Shown here piece by piece: positions 1-5,087 of a DNA stretch of 5,938 nucleotides. The position numbers and the translations under genes were made by a program. The stretch is from an uncultured Collinsella sp. (GTDB lineage: Bacteria; Actinomycetota; Coriobacteriia; Coriobacteriales; Coriobacteriaceae). How positions within the stretch are numbered: the stretch's first letter is position 1; the number at the start of each line of letters is the position of its first letter. The notes under the pieces are model-generated. The model was not told the origin of the DNA. It saw only the letters and a program-made list of their open reading frames with translations, and ran no database searches. Location: NCBI GenBank assembly GCA_902479205.1, contig CABSNX010000122.1, positions 1-5,938 of the forward strand, written 5' to 3'.

Positions 1-43
1 TACTGATCGGTCTCGTGGGCTCGGAGATGTGTATAAGAGACAG
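1..43 (+). other. Illumina Nextera adapter and index (sequencing artefact)
   Basis: Positions 10-43 match the 34-base Nextera read-2 transposase adapter as I know it. It begins GTCTCGTGGGCTCGG and ends with the Tn5 mosaic end AGATGTGTATAAGAGACAG (25-43). Positions 2-9 (ACTGATCG) occupy the place of the 8-base i7 index, and the T at position 1 fits the last base of the P7 adapter. I recall this octamer as an index in the Nextera XT v2 set, but that is from memory. Genomic sequence starts at 44, where the coding frame of the neighbouring transporter gene begins. This is untrimmed library sequence, not a biological transposon end. Confidence 0.97.
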
Positions 44-656
44 CGCTAGGCGTGCCGGGAAGCGTGAAACCGCCAAAGGTGAATGCGGCGATACCCGAGA
101 ATAAGCCGCCGAAGCCCAGCTGCCAAACGCCCAGAGCAAGCGGATCGACTTCTTCGACAAAGCGCTTGGCCACGATAATGTGGCTGGCATAGATAAAGGC
201 CGAGAGCAGCATGATGAGCGCGCCCGGGTTCAGGCTGGTGAAGTCGGCGCCCGAGAGCAGCAGCATGCCGCAGGTGACGATGGCGGTGCCGATGAGCACT
301 TTGCGCTCGGGGGCACGACGCAGCAGGGCGGCGTTGGCAAACGGCACGATCACGACCGTCAGGCTCTGCAAAAAGCCGGCGGTGGAGGCGGAGGTGAGGC
401 TGGAGCCCAGGCACATGCAGGTGAGCTCGGTTGCCATAATGGCGCCGATGATGGCGGCGCGGACCATAAGGTCACGGTTGATGCGCAACGCGTGCTTGTG
501 GAAGAGCAGCAGGCAAGCCGCAAAGGCGATGATGCAGCGCAGCGCAACGATGCTCGTGGCGTTCATGCTGTCCATGCCGATCTTCATGAGGGGATACGAA
601 AAGCCCCATGCGACGGGAACGGAAAATGAGAGCGCGATTGCTTTTTTGCGATCCAT
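44..656 (-). CDS. EamA-family (DMT) transporter, 3' end missing
   Basis: This is an inner-membrane permease of the drug/metabolite transporter superfamily; the substrate is unknown. The visible 204 residues start MDRKKAIALSFSVPVAWGFS, with the typical first-helix tryptophan and the YPLMK segment near residues 21-25. Hydrophobic helices follow at about 7-27, 35-53, 65-86, 92-112, 119-137, 145-164 and 175-196. The first EamA repeat ends near residue 137 with the usual TSAS..AGFLQSL stretch (88-99). The second repeat begins near 147 and is cut. Family members are about 290-310 residues, so roughly a third is missing. The start is ATG at 656, with AAAAGGAG at 661-668 four bases upstream. The gene is divergent from the LysR gene, a common arrangement in which the regulator controls the permease. 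Truncation is by the adapter at 43, not by mutation. The family call is firm; the role is inference. Confidence 0.9.
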
Positions 657-732
657 GGGACTCCTTTTGTTACAGAACGGTTTCGCACAAAGGATTCTGC
701 TCTCAGATGTGGATGTAGTAAAGCGAATGTAT

Positions 733-748
733 CTTCAGTATGATTAAG
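733..748. promoter_or_regulatory. Candidate LysR-type operator (T-N11-A) between divergent genes
   Basis: CTT (733-735) and AAG (746-748) form an interrupted dyad around CAGTATGATT and contain the T-N11-A pattern typical of LysR-family binding sites. A possible extended -10, TGC TAAAGT (752-760), for the LysR gene lies just downstream. A TATGAT hexamer (739-744) lies inside the dyad; neither has a good -35. Binding here could set autoregulation and control of the divergent EamA gene. An 8 bp inverted pair, TTTCGCAC (681-688) and GTGCGAAA (763-770), brackets the site. T-N11-A is a loose motif, so this remains a candidate. Confidence 0.35.
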
Positions 749-814
749 AAATGCTAAAGTAGGTGCGAAAAGCGCTGGCAAAACGTTTTACGGCTGCATT
801 GATGTGGAGGCACG

Positions 815-1681
815 ATGGCATCGCGGTATCAGATTGTTTGTATGGTGGTCGATTGCGGCAGTCTGAAACGTGCAGCGGACGAGCTGGGCTACACACAAAG
901 CGCGGTGAGCCAGGCCGTCAAGGCGCTCGAGCGCGAGCTGGGCACCACACTTATCGAGCGCGGTAAGCAGGGCGTTTCGCTTACGCGCGACGGCAAACAA
1001 TATCTGCCGTACCTGCGCCAGATTGTGACCGCCGAGGTCGAGCTCGAGGGCAAGCGCCAGGAGCTGCTGGGGCTTTCGTCGACCGATATTCGCATCGCGA
1101 CGTTTACTAACGTGAGTCGTACCGTGCTGCCGCGTGTGATCCGCGACTTTGGTGCGCTGCACCCGGGCGTACGCTTCACCCTCAAACAGGGCGATTACAC
1201 GCGCAACGCTCAATGGGTGCATGATGGCGTGGTTGACTTTTGCTTTACGGCACGTGGGTTTACCGCAGGGCTCGAGAAGCGCGTGGTCTATCACGACGAG
1301 TTGGTGGCGCTGCTGCCGGCCGCGCATCCGCTGACGGCAAAGGAAAAGGTGACGCTCGCCGACCTGGCGTCCGAGCCGTTTGTGCTGCTGGATGAGGGCG
1401 AACAGAGTCTGGTGCTCGATGCATTCGCGACGCACGGGCTGTCGCCGCACGTGATGAGTGAGGTGACTGACGACTACACCATCATGGCGATGGTGGAGGA
1501 GGGCCTAGGTGTGAGCATGCTCTACCGTCGTACTGTGGAGGGCATGCGAGCCGATATTCGTGTGCGACCCATCGTGCATGCTCCCTCGCGCGACGTAGTG
1601 GCAGCTTGGCGCAGCTGGGACACCATGCCCATCGCCACGAGGCACTTTATCGACTATATGAGCTCGCATATTGTCAATTAA
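815..1681 (+). CDS. LysR-family transcriptional regulator
   Basis: This is a DNA-binding regulator of 288 residues, close to the usual 290-310. The N-terminal winged helix-turn-helix covers about residues 1-62, with the family signature GSLKRAADELGYTQSAVSQ (15-33), then ALERELGTTLIER (37-49) and the wing LTRDG (56-60). A linker helix runs to about residue 88. The effector-binding domain (two Rossmann-like lobes) runs from about 91 to 285, including IRIATF (92-97), the segment around LVALLPAAHPL (163-173) and the typical GLGVSMLY (230-237). The ligand cannot be read from the sequence. The start is ATG at 815 with GGAGG at 806-810. The gene is divergent from the EamA permease, which is its most likely target, and converges on the MATE gene. 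The alternative that it controls the MATE exporter is possible but less usual in this geometry. Confidence 0.95.
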   Translation: MASRYQIVCMVVDCGSLKRAADELGYTQSAVSQAVKALERELGTTLIERGKQGVSLTRDGKQYLPYLRQIVTAEVELEGKRQELLGLSSTDIRIATFTNVSRTVLPRVIRDFGALHPGVRFTLKQGDYTRNAQWVHDGVVDFCFTARGFTAGLEKRVVYHDELVALLPAAHPLTAKEKVTLADLASEPFVLLDEGEQSLVLDAFATHGLSPHVMSEVTDDYTIMAMVEEGLGVSMLYRRTVEGMRADIRVRPIVHAPSRDVVAAWRSWDTMPIATRHFIDYMSSHIVN

Positions 1682-1708
1682 TGACTGGCGTGGCGTTGAG
1701 TGCAGTGT

Positions 1709-3091
1709 TTAGCGGGTTGTCGCTTTGGCTTGGGTGGCGCGATAGGTGCGTGCCGGGTGGCAGAGTAGTACCGCCACGACCATAAAGAACGCCGTGGTGC
1801 CCAGGCTGATGGGGTAGACCATCATGATGTTCGCAAAGGTGCGGAAGTGCGGGAACACGCAGAACACCCAATAGAAGCGGATGCCGCAGACGCAGATCAT
1901 GGTGATGAGGGCGGGCGTGAGCGAGATACCAAAGCCGCGCAGGTAGCCTGACATGTTTTCGTAGAACATGCTAAAGGCGTACGCCGGGAAGATCGAACAC
2001 ACGCGGATATAGCCGATCGAGACGATGTTGGGATCGCTGTTGAACAGCGACAAGATCTCGCGTCCCAGGCCGACAATAACGATGATCGTGGTGAGTGCAA
2101 CGATACCGCCTTCGACCAGGCAGACCTTGAGCGTTTTGGTGCAGCGGTCGATCTGGCGGGCACCGTGGTTTTGTCCCACAAAGGTGGTGCAAGCCTGGCT
2201 AAAGCTGTTGAGCAGGTTGTAGCATACGTACTCCAAGCTCATAGCGGCGCTCGATGCCGCCATGACCTCGGTGCCCAGGCTGTTGATAGCAGACTGGATG
2301 ATGATGTTGGCGACGGCAAAGACGGCGCTCTGGATGCCGGCGGGCAGGCCGATCTTGACGATGCGCTTGAGGGCGACGGGGTCGATAGCCAGGTCGCGCG
2401 GGGTGACGCGGACGACGGAGTCGGTCTTGAGCAGGCGGATAAAGAGCGTGGCGGCGCTGACGGTGTAGGCGATAGCGGTGGCGATGGCGACGCCCGCGAC
2501 GCCCCAGTGGAGTATGGGGACAAAGATGAGATCCAGGCCAATGTTGAGGACGGTGGACACGGCAAGTGCCTGCAGCGGCATGCGGGTGATGCCGACGGAG
2601 CGGAAGATCGCGGCCTCAAAGTTGTAGAGCAAGATCGAGGGCATGCTGAGCAAAAAGACGCGCAGGTAGAGCGAAGCGAGCGGCATGGTTTCGGCGGGAA
2701 CATTGAGCGCGGCGAGCATGGGCTCGGCAAAGATCTCGCCCAGCGCAATGACGACAAAGCCCACGAGCGCCATTAAAATCGAGGTATGGACGGCGCGTTT
2801 GACCATGTTCTGATCGTTGCGGCCGATAGCGTTGGCGATGACCACGTTAGAGCCAAGCGACATGCCAATAAACAAGTTGAGCATAAGACTGGTAAGCGGA
2901 ACATTGGAGCCGACCGCCGCCATGGCGAGGGTTCCCTGGTCACCCGAGAAGTTACCGATGATGACCGTGGCGATGAGGTTCGACAGCTGCTCCAAGATGC
3001 TCGTGGCGGCCACGGGGAAGGCGAACAGGGGAACATTGCGCCACAGCGATCCGGTGGTCATGTCAATGTGCTTAGATACGGTGTCAGCCAT
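1709..3091 (-). CDS. MATE-family efflux transporter
   Basis: This is an inner-membrane exporter of the multi-antimicrobial extrusion family (MatE/DinF-like). These proteins use a proton or sodium gradient to expel cationic drugs or metabolites. At 460 residues it is full length and shows the two-fold six-helix layout. The first half contains MTTGSLWRN..LFAFPVAAT (11-30), IGMSLGSNVVIANAIGRND (75-93) and NIGLDLIFVPIL (183-194). The second half contains KIGLPAGIQS (246-255), the signature TTFVGQNHGARQIDR (302-316) and SGYLRGFGIS (381-390). The C-terminal tail from about 446 is charged and cytosolic. The start at 3091 has only a weak purine-rich site (TTGAGAG) upstream; Met11 (3061) aligns with the usual MATE start but has no visible ribosome binding site. 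The gene is divergent from the rlmA-like gene across a repeat-bearing 216 bp gap. Its substrate is unknown. Confidence 0.95.
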   Translation of the reverse strand: MADTVSKHIDMTTGSLWRNVPLFAFPVAATSILEQLSNLIATVIIGNFSGDQGTLAMAAVGSNVPLTSLMLNLFIGMSLGSNVVIANAIGRNDQNMVKRAVHTSILMALVGFVVIALGEIFAEPMLAALNVPAETMPLASLYLRVFLLSMPSILLYNFEAAIFRSVGITRMPLQALAVSTVLNIGLDLIFVPILHWGVAGVAIATAIAYTVSAATLFIRLLKTDSVVRVTPRDLAIDPVALKRIVKIGLPAGIQSAVFAVANIIIQSAINSLGTEVMAASSAAMSLEYVCYNLLNSFSQACTTFVGQNHGARQIDRCTKTLKVCLVEGGIVALTTIIVIVGLGREILSLFNSDPNIVSIGYIRVCSIFPAYAFSMFYENMSGYLRGFGISLTPALITMICVCGIRFYWVFCVFPHFRTFANIMMVYPISLGTTAFFMVVAVLLCHPARTYRATQAKATTR

Positions 3092-3159
3092 ACGCTCTCA
3101 ATCTCTAACATGCTCTTTTGTGCTTATTTGCGCAGACGATGATACTCCTAATGCAACCA

Positions 3160-3209
3160 GTCGGCACTTAGGGACGTTCCTTTTCTGTCGGCAGCTGGGG
3201 ACACTCCTT
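3160..3209 (+). repeat. Imperfect tandem direct repeat with GGGAC core
   Basis: Two 23-base units, 3160-3182 and 3187-3209, lie 27 bases apart and agree at 18 of 23 positions. Both begin GTCGGCA and continue as GGGACGTTCCTT (3171-3182) and GGGACACTCCTT (3198-3209). They occupy the gap between the MATE gene and the rlmA-like gene and show no coding potential. They look like remnants of a dispersed intergenic repeat family. I recall similar GGGAC-core sequences between genes of Collinsella-type genomes and next to REP-associated (Y1) transposases, but no transposase is present here. Confidence 0.6.
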
Positions 3210-3220
3210 ATCTCTTCTAA

Positions 3221-3251
3221 CTAGTCATTCAAGAACGTCCCCAATGACTAG
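3221..3251. repeat. Perfect 9 bp inverted repeat with GGGAC-containing loop
   Basis: CTAGTCATT (3221-3229) and AATGACTAG (3243-3251) are perfect inverted copies separated by 13 bases. The loop, read on the minus strand, is GGGGACGTTCTTG, an inverted copy of the core of the neighbouring direct repeats. GAACGTCCC (3233-3241) is also the exact reverse complement of GGGACGTTC (3171-3179), so a larger alternative fold is possible. No T-tract follows, so it does not look like a terminator. It lies 56 bp upstream of the rlmA start and may overlap that gene's promoter region. Confidence 0.7.
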
Positions 3252-3307
3252 GTGGGGAAGGCGTGCGACAATGGTGGGCGTTGTGTAGTCCGCGCTAAGG
3301 AGTTGCC

Positions 3308-4120
3308 ATGTTGTTGTGTCCCGTTTGCCATGAACCGTTGGTGGACGATGAGCGCGGTGCTGCATGCGCGGGCGGACACCGGTTTGACCGTGCGCGCGAG
3401 GGCTATCTATATCTGCTGCGCTCATCCAAGAGCGGCGACTCCATGGGCGATCCCAAGTCGCAGGCGCGTAGCCGTCGTGACTTTCTGAACCGCGGATACT
3501 ACGCGCCGTTGCGCGATGCGATGGTTGAGCTGGTGCGCGAGCGGGCGACTGGGCGCGCTGCGCCTGCGAACGGCCCCATGACGTTGCTCGATATTTGCTG
3601 CGGCGAGGGCTACTACACCAGTGCCATGGGCGCAGTTTCGGGCGTGGATGCTTACGGCTTTGACCTGGGCAAAGAGATGGTGCGCCTGGCCGCCAAGCGC
3701 GGCGATGCGACCTATTTTGTGGCCAACATGAAGGACATCCCCGTGGCCGATGGCGCCTTCGATATGGTGACCGAACTCTTTGCTCCCTTTAACGAGCGTG
3801 AGTTTTCTCGCGTGCTGGCGCCCGAGGGCTCGCTCTACACCGTCGTGCCAGGTGCACGCCATCTGTTTGGGCTCAAGGAGGTGCTCTACGACACGCCGTA
3901 CCTTAACGATGAGAAGCTGCTGAAGACAACCGAGCTCGAGTTAGTCGGAACGCACCGGGTATCTGCGAATATTACGCTCCAGACGCAGGCCGACATCGAG
4001 GCGGTGTTCCAGATGACGCCGTACTACTATCGCACGCGCCCTGCCGACAAAGAGCGCCTGGCAAATTTGGACACCCTTCAAACCGACATCGACTTCATCA
4101 TCGCCGAGTACCGCCACTAA
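3308..4120 (+). CDS. rlmA: 23S rRNA (guanine-N1)-methyltransferase, RlmA/TlrB family
   Basis: The enzyme transfers a methyl group from S-adenosylmethionine to N1 of a guanine in helix 35 of 23S rRNA: G745 in the E. coli RlmA(I) branch, G748 in the Gram-positive RlmA(II)/TlrB branch. At 270 residues it has the family length. An N-terminal zinc site is visible as C4-x2-C7-x12-C20-x3-H24, followed by the family's EGYLYLL (31-37) and GDPKSQARSRRDFL (47-60). The methyltransferase fold has motif I as DICCGEGYYT (95-104), an acidic D119 for the ribose, LFAPFNEREFSRVLAPEG (157-174) and PGARHLFGLKEVLYD (181-195). The C-terminal FQMTPYYYRTRP (234-245) is also typical. The first glycine of the usual DIGCGEG is replaced by cysteine (C97). 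The start is ATG at 3308 with AAGGAG at 3297-3302. In TlrB relatives this methylation can lower macrolide binding, but here a housekeeping role is more likely. The branch (745 or 748) is undecided. Confidence 0.93.
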   Translation: MLLCPVCHEPLVDDERGAACAGGHRFDRAREGYLYLLRSSKSGDSMGDPKSQARSRRDFLNRGYYAPLRDAMVELVRERATGRAAPANGPMTLLDICCGEGYYTSAMGAVSGVDAYGFDLGKEMVRLAAKRGDATYFVANMKDIPVADGAFDMVTELFAPFNEREFSRVLAPEGSLYTVVPGARHLFGLKEVLYDTPYLNDEKLLKTTELELVGTHRVSANITLQTQADIEAVFQMTPYYYRTRPADKERLANLDTLQTDIDFIIAEYRH

Positions 4121-4156
4121 CCTGCCAAAAAAGGGACAGGTTTATTTTGGTAGGTT
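4119..4156. repeat. Hairpin-forming GGGACAG repeat overlapping the rlmA stop codon
   Basis: AACCTGCCAAAA (4119-4130) and TTTTGGTAGGTT (4145-4156) pair at 11 of 12 positions, and the exception is a G-T wobble in RNA. The 14-base loop AAGGGACAGGTTTA carries a GGGAC core. Arm length and loop design resemble the hairpin at 3221-3251. The left arm includes the last two bases of the rlmA TAA stop. It may help transcript ending or be a dispersed repeat; the better terminator lies just downstream. Confidence 0.6.
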
Positions 4157-4172
4157 TTATCTAGGCAAACGC

Positions 4173-4210
4173 AAAGGGCCGACCGCGGAGATGCGCGATC
4201 GGCCCTTTTT
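4173..4210 (+). terminator. Intrinsic terminator after rlmA
   Basis: AAAGGGCCGA (4173-4182) pairs perfectly with TCGGCCCTTT (4199-4208). After one mismatch the stem continues as CGCG (4184-4187) with CGCG (4194-4197), closing a 6-base loop. The run of T at 4206-4210 follows the stem on the plus strand, as expected for a Rho-independent terminator of rlmA. On the minus strand the stem is followed by TTTGCGTTT, so it may work weakly for the converging four-helix membrane protein gene too. Confidence 0.85.
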
Positions 4211-4249
4211 AGTTGCTTGGTTGCAACAGAGGTTATGAGAAGCGGGCGC

Positions 4250-4651
4250 TTACAGGCGGTCCTTGTTCTCGGCCTTAACGGCGTGTGCCTGCTGAACAAA
4301 GAACAGGTCGTAGACCACGATGACAAAGGCGATTATATTGACGGAGCTGCCGCCGAGTGCGGGAAGCGTGAGCACGGCTTGGAGGAGCGTGGCTGCCGCG
4401 GCAACGATACCGAGCTTAAATGCGCCGTCTACCTGCGAAGGCTTGTTGGCGCCCTTGATACCGGCGACGCCTGCGGCAAGGTCGACGAGGCCCTTAACAA
4501 TCACCACAACAGCGGCGAGTGTGGCGTTCGATCCGTAAGCGGATCCAAAATTGCCGGTAACAATGCCGGCAATTCCGATGACGAGGCTGGCGATGCCCAG
4601 AACAAAATAAATCAGGGCAAGGATTTTGAGTGTCTTGCGAGCAGCGCTCAT
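4250..4651 (-). CDS. Small four-helix membrane protein, function unknown
   Basis: I do not recognise a named family for this 133-residue protein. Four hydrophobic helices are clear: about 8-31 (LKILALIYFVLGIASLVIG and following), 44-66, 77-99 and 103-122. A short basic N-terminus (MSAARKTLK) precedes them and a charged tail (KAENKDRL) follows, so both ends probably face the cytosol. Helices 1-3 are rich in Gly and Ala, suggesting tight packing or oligomerisation. There are no catalytic or metal-binding motifs. The start is ATG at 4651 with AAAGGA (4658-4663) six bases upstream. The gene converges on rlmA across the terminator and is divergent from the 47-residue membrane protein gene. It probably forms its own transcription unit. 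A real gene is very likely; the function is open. Confidence 0.85.
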   Translation of the reverse strand: MSAARKTLKILALIYFVLGIASLVIGIAGIVTGNFGSAYGSNATLAAVVVIVKGLVDLAAGVAGIKGANKPSQVDGAFKLGIVAAAATLLQAVLTLPALGGSSVNIIAFVIVVYDLFFVQQAHAVKAENKDRL

Positions 4652-4702
4652 AGCTGGTCCTTTCGATGCGGGCGCGGAGAATCTGTCGCGCCCAGGTTAC
4701 GG

Positions 4703-4731
4703 CACATATCGTGAAGCACATTGTAGTTCAA
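4703..4731 (-). promoter_or_regulatory. Weak candidate promoter of the four-helix membrane protein gene
   Basis: Read on the minus strand, TTGAAC (4726-4731) resembles a -35 element. A 17-base spacer leads to TATGTG (4703-4708), a poor -10 that matches only TAT. A better -10-like hexamer, TACAAT (4720-4725), sits directly after TTGAAC but has no -35 at a proper distance. The location, 50-80 bp before the ATG, is right, but the motif quality is low. Confidence 0.25.
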
Positions 4732-4747
4732 CGGGACGATGCATGCG

Positions 4748-4801
4748 TTTGAAAGCGTCTCTTGCCTGTACGGTCCAACCTTTCAAAAAGGAAAGCTGGA
4801 C
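4748..4801 (+). promoter_or_regulatory. Leader with two competing hairpins upstream of the small membrane protein
   Basis: CTTTCAAA (4780-4787) can pair perfectly with TTTGAAAG (4748-4755) across a 24-base loop. Alternatively CTTTC (4780-4784) pairs with GAAAG (4791-4795), extended by GTCCA (4773-4777) with TGGAC (4797-4801) across a small internal loop. The two folds share the same strand and exclude each other, as in attenuators or riboswitches. No T-tract follows and no known riboswitch consensus is recognised. The region is about 80-130 bp before the ATG at 4881. Whether it is transcribed is not known. Confidence 0.3.
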
Positions 4802-4880
4802 GTAAGCCAAATCGATGGCAGCCCATGTGCGGCGCTGCGATGATGAGGCCGTAACAAGGAGCTGGTCTCAAGGAGGAGTC

Positions 4881-5024
4881 ATGATGTACGGAGCAGGGCA
4901 AGTGCGTGAGCCGCGGTCGTTGGGAAGGCGCATGGGTGATTCTGTGATCGCCGCCGTATGCACGGGATTGATGGCGGTGCTTTGCATTGGGATGCTGTGG
5001 GCCATGTCGCATGTGGGACAATAG
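4881..5024 (+). CDS. 47-residue single-pass membrane protein, function unknown
   Basis: The start is chosen at ATG 4881 because AAGGAGGAG (4870-4878) lies directly upstream; ATG 4884 is an equally possible start one codon on. The frame stays open back to an ATG at 4815, but that start has no ribosome binding site. The protein has a basic N-terminal part with R9, R12, R16 and R17. One hydrophobic helix of about 22 residues follows (20-42, SVIAAVCTGLMAVLCIGMLW), then a short tail SHVGQ. The positive-inside rule places the N-terminus in the cytosol. No family is recognised. It lies 63 bp upstream of the rsmJ-like gene on the same strand and may be co-transcribed with it. The near-perfect Shine-Dalgarno argues for a translated gene. 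Confidence 0.65.
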   Translation: MMYGAGQVREPRSLGRRMGDSVIAAVCTGLMAVLCIGMLWAMSHVGQ

Positions 5025-5087
5025 CGGACGGTTGGGTGCTGGCATAAACGGCACTCGCGTATTCGTTTTGCTTGCTAAGGAGTGTCC

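Noticed and set aside
25..43. Tn5 mosaic end, possible transposon boundary
   Set aside because: It is preceded by the rest of the Nextera adapter and an index-like octamer, so it is library sequence, not a resident transposon.
211..747. 178-codon open frame on the plus strand opposite the EamA gene
   Set aside because: It is antisense to a clear EamA protein, has no recognisable domain and no ribosome binding site. Long antisense frames are expected with GC-rich codon bias.
788..1450. 220-codon open frame on the minus strand inside the LysR gene
   Set aside because: The LysR protein on the plus strand has full-length family motifs. The antisense product is a low-complexity Arg/His/Leu-rich translation without family features.
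2165..2776. 203-codon plus-strand frame rich in Asp, Gly and Ala opposite the MATE gene
   Set aside because: It is a shadow of the MATE codon pattern. The composition is repetitive and there is no initiation signal.
3092..3307. A remnant insertion sequence coding region between MATE and rlmA
   Set aside because: Only short repeats are present. No frame in the gap encodes a transposase fragment, so just the repeats are reported.
4850..4860. CCGTAACAAGG resembles the 3' end of 16S rRNA
   Set aside because: The match is only about ten bases and is not followed by the conserved 16S tail or the anti-Shine-Dalgarno. It is coincidence.
4815..4880. Longer start (ATG 4815) for the micropeptide
   Set aside because: There is no Shine-Dalgarno before 4815, while AAGGAGGAG sits right before 4881. 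The added residues would also encode the ribosome binding site.
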